DNA of 64,000 bases from Marimonas lutisalis (GTDB lineage Bacteria > Pseudomonadota > Alphaproteobacteria > Rhodobacterales > Rhodobacteraceae), in the NCBI RefSeq assembly GCF_005434965.1, contig NZ_SKCI01000003.1, forward strand, positions 434,001-498,000, read 5' to 3'. Under the pieces are notes generated by a model. That model was not told the origin of the DNA, made no database searches, and saw only the letters and a program-made list of their open reading frames with translations. The translations under genes were made by a program, and so were the position numbers. This document shows positions 17,193 to 25,960 of this stretch, one piece after another. Positions within the stretch are counted from its first letter, which is position 1; every line of letters begins with the position of its first letter.

Positions 17193-18398
17193 TCAGACGC
17201 GTTCAAGGATCAGCGCGGCACCCTGGCCCACGCCCACGCACATGGTGCAGAGCGCATAGCGCCCGCCCGTGCGTTTAAGTTGATAGGCCGCCGTGAGCAC
17301 CAGGCGCGCGCCCGACATGCCCAGCGGATGGCCGATGGCGATCGCCCCGCCATTGGGGTTAACATGGGGGGCCGCATCGGGCACGCCAAGGGCGCGCAGC
17401 GTGGCAAGGCCCTGGCTGGCGAAGGCTTCGTTCAGCTCGATCACGTCCATTTCGCCGATGTTCAGCCCTGCCCGGCGCAGCACCTTCTGGCTGGCGGGCA
17501 CGGGGCCGATGCCCATCACTCGCGGCTCCACCCCGGCGGCGGACATGGCGACGATGCGGGCCATCGGCTCCAGCCCGTTTTTCTTGGCCGCCTCTTCGTT
17601 GGCAATAAGCAGCGCCGCGGCCCCGTCATTGACGCCGCTCGCGTTACCGGCGGTCACGGTCTTCTCGGGCCCGTTCACGCCTTTCAGCCTGGCCAGTTGC
17701 GCCGCATCCGTGCCCGGGCGCGGATGTTCGTCTGTATCGACGATGATCGGATCGCCCTTGCGCTGCGGCACGGTGACGGGCGTGATTTCATCCTTGAAGA
17801 CGCCCGCCTTGCGCGCCGCTTCCCAGCGGGCCTGGCTGCGGGCGGCGAAGGCATCCTGGTCCTCGCGGCTGACATGGTAGTCTTCGGCGACGTTGTCGGC
17901 GGTCTGCGGCATCGAGTCGATGCCGTACTGCGCCTCCATCTTCGGGTTCACGAAGCGCCAGCCGATCGTCGTGTCATAGACCGCGTTCGACCGGCTGAAG
18001 GCGCTCGTGGCCTTTGGCATCACGAAGGGCGCACGCGACATCGATTCCACGCCGCCGGCGATCGCCATGTCGTAATCGCCCGCCCGGATGGCGCGCGAAA
18101 CGGTGCCCACGGCATCGAGCCCCGAGGCGCAGAGCCGGTTGATCGTGGCGCCCGGCACATCGACCGGCAGGCCAGCCAGAAGTGCGGCCATGCGCGCCAC
18201 GTTGCGGTTATCCTCGCCCGCCTGGTTGGCGCTGCCATAAACCACGTCATCGAGCCTGGCCCAGTCCACATCCGGGTTGCGCGCCATCAGCGCGGCAATC
18301 GGGATCGCCGCCAGATCGTCGGTGCGAACCGAGCTGAGCGCGCCGCCATAGCGGCCAATGGGCGTTCGCGTGGCGTCGCAGATAAAGGCTTGGGTCAC
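17193..18398 (-). CDS. paaJ: 3-oxoadipyl-CoA / 3-oxo-5,6-dehydrosuberyl-CoA thiolase
   Basis: 401-residue thiolase. Catalytic features are intact: nucleophilic Cys in [12 protein letters not shown] (about residue 90), the [12 protein letters not shown] motif, His in [11 protein letters not shown] and the second Cys in [10 protein letters not shown]. It performs the two thiolytic steps of the pathway, giving acetyl-CoA and finally succinyl-CoA. It is also called PcaF. It is the first gene of the minus-strand paa operon, so the upstream gap (18399-18527) should hold the operon promoter. No paaF or paaH homologue is adjacent; the crotonase at 19660 is a weak candidate for paaF. Confidence 0.9.
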   Translation of the reverse strand: MTQAFICDATRTPIGRYGGALSSVRTDDLAAIPIAALMARNPDVDWARLDDVVYGSANQAGEDNRNVARMAALLAGLPVDVPGATINRLCASGLDAVGTVSRAIRAGDYDMAIAGGVESMSRAPFVMPKATSAFSRSNAVYDTTIGWRFVNPKMEAQYGIDSMPQTADNVAEDYHVSREDQDAFAARSQARWEAARKAGVFKDEITPVTVPQRKGDPIIVDTDEHPRPGTDAAQLARLKGVNGPEKTVTAGNASGVNDGAAALLIANEEAAKKNGLEPMARIVAMSAAGVEPRVMGIGPVPASQKVLRRAGLNIGEMDVIELNEAFASQGLATLRALGVPDAAPHVNPNGGAIAIGHPLGMSGARLVLTAAYQLKRTGGRYALCTMCVGVGQGAALILERV

Positions 18399-18435
18399 GT
18401 GTCTCTCCTGTTCTATCGGGGATTACGGATAATAC

Positions 18436-18451
18436 CCGACCGCATGGTCGG
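18436..18451. promoter_or_regulatory. Candidate TetR-type operator upstream of the thiolase-paaABCDE operon
   Basis: CCGACC at 18436-18441 and GGTCGG at 18446-18451 form a perfect 6-bp-arm inverted repeat with a 4-base centre. It lies 38 bases upstream of the thiolase start, among AT-richer bases suitable for a promoter. It resembles the CCG/CGG palindrome at 8597-8608 before paaG. Both may be sites for the TetR regulator at 11181. Confidence 0.42.
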
Positions 18452-18527
18452 TGATACGGATGGAAACGATTCGAAGCAAGTTTTTTCGTTACTTCGAAAA
18501 CGTATTCGCGGCGCAATATGTAACATG

Positions 18528-19646
18528 TCAGTCCAGCGGCCCGGTCTGGTAAAGCCGCACCTTGAGTCCCCCATGCGCCACCGGGGGGCCCGGCGGCAGG
18601 AACGGAAGATCGGTCGCCCTGGCCAGGCCGCCCTCGCTCGTGATGATGCCGACACGCCAGCCGGAAAACCGCTCGCGCAGGACCTGGCCCAGGGTGGCGT
18701 GCAGCGCGTAAAGCAGCTTCTTGTTGCCAATGCGGGCGCCGTAGGGCGGGTTGACGATGACCAGCCCCGGCGGTCCGTCGGGGCGTTTCAGCTCGGCGAT
18801 GGGTTGCTGTTCGAAGGCGGTTAACGCCCCCACCCCGGCGCGCTCGGCATTGGCGCGGGCATTCTGCACCGCGCCGGCATCACGGTCATAACCGTGGAAC
18901 ACGATGTCAGGCGTCGTTGCCGTCGCGAGCGCTGCGCCGCGCAGATCGGCATAGGCCCCGGCATCGAAGGCGGCAAATTGCATGAAGGCGAACTCGCGGT
19001 CGCGTCCGGGCGGCAGATGCGCGGCGATCTCGGCCGCTTCGATCGGGAAGGTGCCCGAGCCGCACATCGGGTCGATCACCGGCTCGGTCCCCGTAAAGCC
19101 GCATTGCCGCAGGAACAGCGCCGCCAGCGTCTCGCGCATCGGCGCCTTGCCCACGGCGGCCTTGTGGCCGCGACGGTGCAGCGGCTCGCCCGAGGTGTCG
19201 AGGCTGATGGTGCAGAGATCATCCTCGATTCGCACCATCACCCGCAGTTCGGCCTTGGGCGAGATCGGCGCGCCCAGTGTCTCGGCGATCGCGCGTTCGA
19301 CGCGCTGTGCGGCGGCACGATCGTGGTAGATGCGCGATTTGCGGCAGGTCGCCTCGACCCGCACGGGCACGTCGGGGCGCAACACCGCGGCCCAGTCGAA
19401 CTTGCGCGCGCGTTTATCAAGCTGGGCCAGGTGCATGGCGCGAAACGCGCCGACCCGCACCAGCACGCGCGCCGCCCCGCGCAGCACCAGGTTGGCGCGC
19501 CAGACCTCGGGCCAGCCGCCCGTGATCGCGACGCCGCTGCCGGGCACCACCCGGGGCGATGCGAAACTGGCCTCGGCCACCTCGTCGCGCAGCGCGGTTT
19601 CCAGCCCCGGCGCGACGGACAGGAAAATCTCGAACCCGGTTTCCAT
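18528..19646 (-). CDS. THUMP-domain class I SAM-dependent RNA methyltransferase (RlmL-like)
   Basis: About 372 residues. The N-terminal ferredoxin-like/THUMP region leads into a Rossmann methyltransferase with the SAM motif DPMCGSGTFPIEAAEIAA and catalytic NPPYG in VIVNPPYGARIGNKK. NPPY-type enzymes methylate the exocyclic amine of guanine or adenine in RNA. It corresponds to the RlmL half of E. coli RlmKL (23S rRNA m2G), without the fused RlmK half. Start ATG 19646 begins METGFEIFLS; ATGs at 19655 and 19670 are alternatives. It lies 13 bases after the enoyl-CoA hydratase gene. Confidence 0.85.
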   Translation of the reverse strand: METGFEIFLSVAPGLETALRDEVAEASFASPRVVPGSGVAITGGWPEVWRANLVLRGAARVLVRVGAFRAMHLAQLDKRARKFDWAAVLRPDVPVRVEATCRKSRIYHDRAAAQRVERAIAETLGAPISPKAELRVMVRIEDDLCTISLDTSGEPLHRRGHKAAVGKAPMRETLAALFLRQCGFTGTEPVIDPMCGSGTFPIEAAEIAAHLPPGRDREFAFMQFAAFDAGAYADLRGAALATATTPDIVFHGYDRDAGAVQNARANAERAGVGALTAFEQQPIAELKRPDGPPGLVIVNPPYGARIGNKKLLYALHATLGQVLRERFSGWRVGIITSEGGLARATDLPFLPPGPPVAHGGLKVRLYQTGPLD

Positions 19647-19659
19647 GCGCCCCATCCCG

Positions 19660-20451
19660 TCAGATGTCATCGAAATCGCCGTGCCGGCCCTTGCCGCCGG
19701 CAAAACGCGCGGCCCCGGCCGCGCCTTCGGCGCGGACCATGTCCTTGCTGCCCGCCCATTCATGGCGCAGCGCCTCGCGCAGGCCAAGCCCCGCCTGCCC
19801 GCGGGCCGAAGCGCGATCGGCCCTGAGGCAGCCCTGCGGGAAGCGCGCGATCCCGTGGGCCATTTCCTCGGCCCGGGCGCGGGCGCTGCCATCGGGCTCC
19901 ACGTATTCGCAGAGCCCGATGCGCAACGCTTCTTCGGCCCCGACCTTGCGACCGGTCAGGATCAGGTCCATCGCGCGCCCCTCGCCCACCAGCCGTGGCA
20001 GGCGCACGGTGCCCCCGTCGATCAGCGGCACGCCCCAGCGCCGGCAATAGACGCCCATGAAGGCGCTTTCGGCCATAACCCGCATGTCGGCCCAGATCGC
20101 CAGCTCCATGCCACCGGCCACCGCCGGCCCCTCGACAGCGGCAATCACCGGCTTCGACAGTTCCAGCCGCGACGGCCCCATCGGGCCGATCACATCGCCG
20201 GTTTCGGGAAACGCCAGCGCCTCCCAGGCCTCGCCCTCGGAAAGCGCGGCGACCTGTTTCAGGTCCCAACCCGCGCAGAACGCACCGCCTTCGCCCCAGA
20301 ACACGGCCACATGCGCGGCCTCGTCGGCCTCGAAGTCGAGAAACGCCTGATAGAGCGCGCGGGCATGGGCCACGTCCATCGCGTTACGCGCCTCGGGGCG
20401 GCTGTGGATCACCGTCCAGACGGCGCCCGTTTTCTCGATCCTGACCGGCAT
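19660..20451 (-). CDS. Enoyl-CoA hydratase/isomerase (crotonase) family protein
   Basis: A 263-residue crotonase. FWGEGGAFCAGWDLKQ and VEGPAVAGGMELAIWADMRV give the two oxyanion-hole regions. The exact acyl-CoA substrate is not readable. It could supply the hydratase step missing from the paa cluster, but it resembles general-purpose crotonases more than PaaF. ATG 20451 is preceded by GGGGAGG. The C-terminus (GKGRHGDFDDI) is short and charged. Confidence 0.85.
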   Translation of the reverse strand: MPVRIEKTGAVWTVIHSRPEARNAMDVAHARALYQAFLDFEADEAAHVAVFWGEGGAFCAGWDLKQVAALSEGEAWEALAFPETGDVIGPMGPSRLELSKPVIAAVEGPAVAGGMELAIWADMRVMAESAFMGVYCRRWGVPLIDGGTVRLPRLVGEGRAMDLILTGRKVGAEEALRIGLCEYVEPDGSARARAEEMAHGIARFPQGCLRADRASARGQAGLGLREALRHEWAGSKDMVRAEGAAGAARFAGGKGRHGDFDDI

Positions 20452-20550
20452 ATGTGCCTCCCCTGCCCGCGAAATGTCTTCTTTGCCGCAAATTCGCAAA
20501 GAAGCGGTGCAATTTCTGCCCCTTTCTTGCATTAAACGCAGCGTCACGCT

Positions 20551-22581
20551 TTGAAATTCGCACACCCCCGCCCGGAGGCCCCCATTTCGACCCTGCCCCA
20601 CCCCGCCTATCGCCCGGAAATCGACGGGCTGCGCATGATCGCCGTTCTGGCGGTGGTGCTGTATCATTTCGGCGTGCCGGGGTTGCCGGGGGGCTTTACC
20701 GGGGTCGATGTGTTCTTCGTGATCTCGGGCTTCCTGATCGGTGGTATCCTGTGGCGTGACCTGACCGAAAACGACAGGCTGCACCTTGGCCGGTTCTATA
20801 TCCGCCGGGTGAAGCGCCTGGCGCCGGCTTATTTCGCCATGGCAGCGGTCACATCGCTTTTCGCCTTTGCGATCTTCCTGCCGTTCGAATATCGCGAATT
20901 CGGCAAATCCCTGATCGCGGCCACGCTTTACCTGTCAAACGTGCTGTTCTGGCGTGGCGAGGGGTATTTCGACATCGGCGCCGACAACAAGGCGCTGCTG
21001 CATACCTGGTCGCTATCGGTGGAAGAGCAGTTCTACATCGCGCTGCCGATCCTGATCCTGCTGCTGAAATTTTCACGCCCGCTGCTGATCTGGACGTTGA
21101 TCGTGGCCTTTGCGGGGTCGCTGGCGGCCTCGGTCGCGCTGACGCCCGGCAGCCAGACAACCACCTTCTACCTGTTTCCCTTCCGTGCCTGGGAGCTTCT
21201 GGCGGGCGTGCTCCTGGCGATCTACGGCCAGTCGCGCGGCGCCACCTGGGCCTATCACGCGGCGCTCAGCTGGCTGGGCCTTGCGCTGGTGCTGGCGGGC
21301 ATTCTTTTCATTCGGCCCCAGGGTTTTCCCGGGTGGCAGGCGATCCTGCCCGCGCTCGGCACCGCGCTCCTGATCGCGAACGGCAAGCAGGCCAACCCGG
21401 TCAACCATGTGCTTTCGATGCGCCTGCCGGTGTTCTTCGGCAAGATCTCCTATTCGCTCTATCTCTGGCACTGGCCGGTCCTGGTGCTGTCGAAATACTG
21501 GCGCGATGGCTATTCCGGCTGGAGCGAAACCGCGGGATGGATGGCGCTCGCGCTGGTGCTGTCGATCCTGTCCTGGTGGCTGGTCGAAACCCCGTTCCGC
21601 CGGGTCGAGGGCGCGCGCGGCAAGAACGTGCTGGTGATCCTCGTGGCGTGCAGCCTGGCGATGTTCGCCATCGGCTGGAGCGCCTATGCACGCGACGGGA
21701 TGCCCGAGCGGTTCGGCCCCGATGTGCGCCCGCATATCAGCGCCTCGGCGGATTTCCTGCAGGATACCAGCCGCTGCGCGCCCGTGCCGGAAGGACCGCT
21801 CGAAGGGCTGGAGCTCTGCGTGATCGGCCCCACAGGCCCGCCCCGCGTCGTCATCTGGGGCGATAGCCACCTGCGCGCGCTGATGGACGGGCTGGGGCAA
21901 CTGGCGCAGGAAACCGGAACGCCCGGCGTGATTTACTGGCACGCGGGCTGCATGCCGCTGGTCGGCGTCGACAAGAGCGAAAGCTATGCCACCCCCGCCG
22001 AGGATGCCGCCTGCACGCGGGACAAGGCCCGGATGTTCAAGGCGCTGCCGACGTTTGACAAGGCCCAGAGCATCATCCTGGTCGGGCGCTGGTCCTATTA
22101 TGTCGAAGGCCGCGGAACCGGTGCCGGTACCGGCGACACGATCACGCTTTCGGGCTATGATGGTGCCGACAACGCCGAGGTGTTCCGACGCGGATGGGAG
22201 GCGACGCTGCCGGTTCTGGAAGAAAACTTCGACAACATCCACGTGCTGCGTCAGGTGCCCGAGATCGTGTCCTACGACAGCCGCGAGGTTGCCCGGCGCC
22301 TGGCCCATGGCCGGCTGTCCCCCTCTGCCGCCCCGACCAGCATTTCACGCAAGAAGGCCGAGGCCCGAGCGGCCCGCGCCGAAGCGGTCTTTGCCCCCGC
22401 CGCCCAGGCCGGGCGGATTACCGTGATCGACCCATGGCCGCGGCTTTGCGATGTCGGCGGGTGCTACGCGCTCGAGGGCCCCGTGGGCCGCTATTTCGAC
22501 AACAACCACCTGACCAACACGGCCGCACGGCAGATCCGTGATCTGTTCGCCCCCGCCTTCCGCGGCGAGGCCCCGCAATGA
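20551..22581 (+). CDS. OafA/YrhL-type membrane acyltransferase with C-terminal SGNH domain
   Basis: About 676 residues. The N-terminal acyltransferase-3 domain (about 20-350) starts with the diagnostic YRPEIDGLRMIAVLAVVLYH and has about 10-11 membrane spans; FFVISGFLIGG and HTWSLSVEEQFY are family motifs. A periplasmic SGNH domain follows (GDSH near residue 435, DNNHLT near 650). Such proteins O-acetylate surface polysaccharides. The start is uncertain: TTG 20551 has no clear ribosome site, whereas GGAGG lies just before an in-frame ATT at 20584. It overlaps the GMC oxidoreductase by 4 bases. Confidence 0.88.
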   Translation: MKFAHPRPEAPISTLPHPAYRPEIDGLRMIAVLAVVLYHFGVPGLPGGFTGVDVFFVISGFLIGGILWRDLTENDRLHLGRFYIRRVKRLAPAYFAMAAVTSLFAFAIFLPFEYREFGKSLIAATLYLSNVLFWRGEGYFDIGADNKALLHTWSLSVEEQFYIALPILILLLKFSRPLLIWTLIVAFAGSLAASVALTPGSQTTTFYLFPFRAWELLAGVLLAIYGQSRGATWAYHAALSWLGLALVLAGILFIRPQGFPGWQAILPALGTALLIANGKQANPVNHVLSMRLPVFFGKISYSLYLWHWPVLVLSKYWRDGYSGWSETAGWMALALVLSILSWWLVETPFRRVEGARGKNVLVILVACSLAMFAIGWSAYARDGMPERFGPDVRPHISASADFLQDTSRCAPVPEGPLEGLELCVIGPTGPPRVVIWGDSHLRALMDGLGQLAQETGTPGVIYWHAGCMPLVGVDKSESYATPAEDAACTRDKARMFKALPTFDKAQSIILVGRWSYYVEGRGTGAGTGDTITLSGYDGADNAEVFRRGWEATLPVLEENFDNIHVLRQVPEIVSYDSREVARRLAHGRLSPSAAPTSISRKKAEARAARAEAVFAPAAQAGRITVIDPWPRLCDVGGCYALEGPVGRYFDNNHLTNTAARQIRDLFAPAFRGEAPQ

Positions 22582-24152
22582 GCCGCGCCCTGGCCGACAG
22601 GCATTGGGACGTCATCGTCATCGGCACCGGGATCGGCGGCGGCACTGCCGGCCGCGCCCTGGCCGAAGCAGGACTGAAGGTGCTTTTCGTCGAAAAGGGT
22701 CCGGCAGGGCACCGCGCCGAACAGACCCCGCTCGACCATGAGATCTTCGTGCCCGAGGCGCGCGCGGCCCGCGGCTTCTGGCCCGCGCAGATGCGCGCAA
22801 GGGTGGATGGCCGCGAGGCGCGTTTCTTCGCGCCCCTGGGGGCGGGTGTCGGCGGATCCTCGGTGTTCTATGCCGCCACTCTGGAACGGCCCGAGCCGCA
22901 TGATCTCGATCACTCCGAGGATCGCCCGCACCCGACCGGCGGCTGGCCCGTCTCCTGGGCCGCCTTCACCCCCTGGCTTGATCGCGCGCAGGCGCTCTAC
23001 CAGGTGCATGGCGCGCCCGATCCGCTGTCCGGCACGCCCTGCCCGAACCTCGGCCCGCCCCGGCCGCTGTCGCCCGGGGATGCGATCATCACCGAAAGGC
23101 TGCGCAGGAACGGGCTGCACCCCTACGCGCTGCATTCGGCCATCGCGCACCTGCCGGGCTGCGCCGAATGCCTGGGCTTCAAATGCCCGCGCGCCTGCAA
23201 GATGGACGGGCGCTCGGCCGGGGTGGAGCCGGCGCTGGCCACCGGCAATGCTGCCCTGCTCGACCGGTGCGAGGTCACCCGCCTTCTGGGCGACGGCAGG
23301 CGCATCACCGGGATCGAGGCCTGTCGCGACGGTGAGATTCTGATGCTGAAGGCCGGTCACGTGCTGCTGGCGGGCGGCGCCTTCGGCTCGCCCCGGCTCT
23401 GCCTCGCCTCGGCCTCCGAGGCGTTTCCGCAGGGCGTCGCGAACACCAGCGGCCTGGTCGGCCGGGGCCTGATGTTCCACCTCAACGAAATGTTCGCGAT
23501 CTGGCCCGGCGGCGATGATCCCACGCCGTCGAAATCCGTCGGCCTGCGCGATCTCTATTGGCGCGACGGCCATCGGCTGGGCATGGTGCAGGCGATGGGC
23601 GTCGCCGCCTCCTACGGGGAAATCGCGTGGTACCTGCGCGGCCTCGTCGAACGCTCGGCACTGGCGCGCGTCCCCGGCGCGGCGGGCCTGACCCGCCTTC
23701 CCGCCGCCATCGCCGCCCGGATGCTGGGCACCGCGAAAATCTTCGTCGGCCTGCTCGAAGACCTACCCTATGACGAAAACCGCGTGCTGCCGCCCGAGCC
23801 GGGCAGCGACGAGATCGCCATCGCCTATACCCTCCACGATGAACTGAAAGCGCGCCGCCGCCTCTTCAGGCGCGAGATTTCGCGTGCCTTCCGCGGGCAA
23901 CGACGGATGTTCCTGACGCGCTGGCCGGAATTGAACTATGGCCATCCCTCGGGCACGATGCGTTTCGGCGACGATCCGGCTCGCGCGGTGCTGCGCGGCG
24001 ACGGGCGGGCGCATGGGCTGGCCAATCTCTGGGGGGCGGATGCGGGCTATTTCCCCAGCTCGATGGGGGTGAACCCATCGCTCAGCATCGCGGCGCAGGC
24101 GCTGCGGGTGGCCGACGCGATCGTGAAGGAGGGCGGACATGGCGCGCAATGA
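22578..24152 (+). CDS. GMC-family FAD oxidoreductase
   Basis: 524 residues. The N-terminal FAD motif is VIVIGTGIGGGTAGRALAEAG. The C-terminal GMC region includes HPSGTMRFGDD and NLWGADAGYFPSSMGVNPSL, with the HP and N of the usual active-site pair. GMC enzymes oxidise alcohols or sugars. It overlaps the acyltransferase stop by ATGA and the SDR start by 14 bases. The three genes therefore look like one operon for modifying a carbohydrate or lipid substrate. Confidence 0.85.
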   Translation: MSRALADRHWDVIVIGTGIGGGTAGRALAEAGLKVLFVEKGPAGHRAEQTPLDHEIFVPEARAARGFWPAQMRARVDGREARFFAPLGAGVGGSSVFYAATLERPEPHDLDHSEDRPHPTGGWPVSWAAFTPWLDRAQALYQVHGAPDPLSGTPCPNLGPPRPLSPGDAIITERLRRNGLHPYALHSAIAHLPGCAECLGFKCPRACKMDGRSAGVEPALATGNAALLDRCEVTRLLGDGRRITGIEACRDGEILMLKAGHVLLAGGAFGSPRLCLASASEAFPQGVANTSGLVGRGLMFHLNEMFAIWPGGDDPTPSKSVGLRDLYWRDGHRLGMVQAMGVAASYGEIAWYLRGLVERSALARVPGAAGLTRLPAAIAARMLGTAKIFVGLLEDLPYDENRVLPPEPGSDEIAIAYTLHDELKARRRLFRREISRAFRGQRRMFLTRWPELNYGHPSGTMRFGDDPARAVLRGDGRAHGLANLWGADAGYFPSSMGVNPSLSIAAQALRVADAIVKEGGHGAQ

Positions 24153-24906
24153 CGAACGGCTGATATCGGGCGTGGCGCTGGTCACCGGCGCGGGCGGCGG
24201 GCTCGGCCGGGAACTGGCCCGCGCGCTCTCCGCACGCGGCCTGCGCGTGGCCGCCCTGGGACGCGACGAGAACGCCCTGGCCCAGACGGCCGACAACGAG
24301 GGCCGGATCACCCCGATCTTGGCGGATGTGAGCGATTTCAACAGCTTGCGCAGCGCATTCACAGCGGCTGACCGGCTCGGCCCCTTGACCCTGCTGATCA
24401 ACAATGCCGCCACCTATCCCCGCCGCGATATCCTCGATGAAAGCCCCGAAAGCTTCATGGCAACGGTCAACACCAACCTCGGCGGCACGCTCGCGGCCTC
24501 GCGCCTCGCGCTCGACCGGATGGTGGAAACCGGCTTCGGCCGCATCCTCAACGTGGCCACCTTCGCCGATCTGCACCCGCTGCCCGCGTCTTCGGCCTAT
24601 TCTGTCTCCAAGGGGGCCGCCCGCATCCTGACTCGCGCGCTGGTGGCCGACCTGGCAGACCGGTTTCCCGATATCGTGATGTCCGACTGGATGCCGGGAA
24701 TGCTGGCCACGCGCATGGGCATCCCGGACGGGCTCGACCCCGCCCAATCCGCGCAATGGGGGGTGGAACTGGCGCTCTGGCATGATCGCACGCTCACCGG
24801 CACGACCTTCGAGCAGGCGCAGGAAATCCCGCCTCCGCGCGGTCTCAAATCCCGCCTCAAGGATCGCCTTTGGGGCCGCCGCGTCACGCCGCGCCGCCTC
24901 GACTGA
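24139..24906 (+). CDS. Short-chain dehydrogenase/reductase
   Basis: 255 residues with the classical SDR features: TGAGGGLGRELA (cofactor loop, about 15-26), NNAATY near residue 92, and the catalytic SAYSVSKGAA (Tyr-x-x-x-Lys, near residue 155). It probably interconverts an alcohol and ketone with NAD(P)H. It is the last gene of the acyltransferase-GMC-SDR operon and is followed by a palindromic repeat that may end transcription. Confidence 0.85.
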   Translation: MARNDERLISGVALVTGAGGGLGRELARALSARGLRVAALGRDENALAQTADNEGRITPILADVSDFNSLRSAFTAADRLGPLTLLINNAATYPRRDILDESPESFMATVNTNLGGTLAASRLALDRMVETGFGRILNVATFADLHPLPASSAYSVSKGAARILTRALVADLADRFPDIVMSDWMPGMLATRMGIPDGLDPAQSAQWGVELALWHDRTLTGTTFEQAQEIPPPRGLKSRLKDRLWGRRVTPRRLD

Positions 24907-24917
24907 TCCGGCCCTTT

Positions 24918-24967
24918 ATCTGACCCGAAATACCTCGGGGAGCGCGAGGGGCAACGCCCCTCGCTCC
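24918..24967. repeat. Palindromic intergenic repeat, copy 2 (likely terminator)
   Basis: The head ATCTGACCCGAAATACCTCG is followed by GGGG and a hairpin whose arms (from 24939 and to 24967) pair over 12 bp with a 2-base bulge around the loop AAC. It fills the 66-bp gap between the convergent SDR and WecG-type genes. The head differs by one base from copy 1 at 8512, while the hairpin stem differs but is again GC-rich. That pattern fits a repeat family under structural constraint. Confidence 0.65.
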
Positions 24968-24972
24968 TGCGC

Positions 24973-25731
24973 CTACCGCGCGCGCAGACGCGCGAGAACC
25001 GCGCGCAGCGAATGGCCGGGCAGGATGGCAAAGCACTTCGCATAGCGCGGACCCAGCCGCACGGGCGCCGACAGCATGCGCCACGCCCATTCCATCGCGA
25101 TCGCGCGCACCCATTTCGGCGCCCGCCGCTGCTCGCCCGACAGGAAATCCAGCCCCGCCCCGATCGAGGCAAAGCCGAGCTCGGGTGCCACCGCGCGCCC
25201 GCGCGCAGCCAGCATCTCCTGCTTGGGCGCGCCCAGCGCCAGGAACACCAGCCGCGCCCCCGAGGCGCGCACCTCTTCCAACACCTCGTCGGCCCCCGCG
25301 CCCGACGGATCGAACCCCATCGGCGGCGCGATCCGCGCCACGATCTCCAGCCCCGGCACCGCCGACTGCATCGCCTGCGCCGCGGCCGAAAGGCTCGCCT
25401 CGGTCGAACCGACAAATCCGACCTTCACGCCCTCTTCGGCCGCCAGCCGCGCCAGCGGCATCACCATGTCAGAGCCGGGCACGAGCCGCACCGGCCGCCC
25501 GGCCAGCCGCGACAGCCAGACGATCGGGTTGCCATCGGCCACCACGAAATCCTGCGCCTGGTAGGCGGCGCGGAACCCCGCATCGCTGCGCAGTTTCACC
25601 AGGTGATCGAGGTTGATCGTCGCCAGCGCAAACCCCTCGCCCGCGCGAAATCGCGCGCGCACGGCCTGCTGCAATGCCGCGGCATCGGGCAAGTTCACCG
25701 AAATCGTCGCGTCCGAAACCCTGAAATCCAC
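24973..25731 (-). CDS. WecG/TagA/CpsF-family glycosyltransferase
   Basis: 252 residues. The family hallmarks are present: FVVADGNPIVWLSRLAGRPV (about 75-94), LVPGSDM, LALGAPKQEML and the C-terminal RAPKWVRAIAMEWAWRM. These enzymes add N-acetylmannosaminuronic acid or ManNAc-type sugars to a lipid-linked GlcNAc early in surface glycan assembly. The start is GTG at 25731 with AAAGGGA upstream. It diverges from the Gfo/Idh gene across a 229-bp gap that is AT-richer than its surroundings and probably carries both promoters. Confidence 0.88.
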   Translation of the reverse strand: MDFRVSDATISVNLPDAAALQQAVRARFRAGEGFALATINLDHLVKLRSDAGFRAAYQAQDFVVADGNPIVWLSRLAGRPVRLVPGSDMVMPLARLAAEEGVKVGFVGSTEASLSAAAQAMQSAVPGLEIVARIAPPMGFDPSGAGADEVLEEVRASGARLVFLALGAPKQEMLAARGRAVAPELGFASIGAGLDFLSGEQRRAPKWVRAIAMEWAWRMLSAPVRLGPRYAKCFAILPGHSLRAVLARLRAR

Positions 25732-25960
25732 GTTTGTCCCTTTGCTGCAGCCTGTGCTGGAAACCTGCACGTTTTCATGGCAAAAACCCAGAAAAATCCC
25801 GATATTCCGGGCACCTGCCCCAGTATTGACACCTTTCCATGCTCTGAAGGCGCGCGACTGAGATGACAAGAGCCAAGAGGCAACCCGGCATGCCATCTGC
25901 GCCCCGCTGTCCCGCCCGGCCCCCGTGCCGGACCATCCCGCATGCCCCCGGGGGCGTGCG

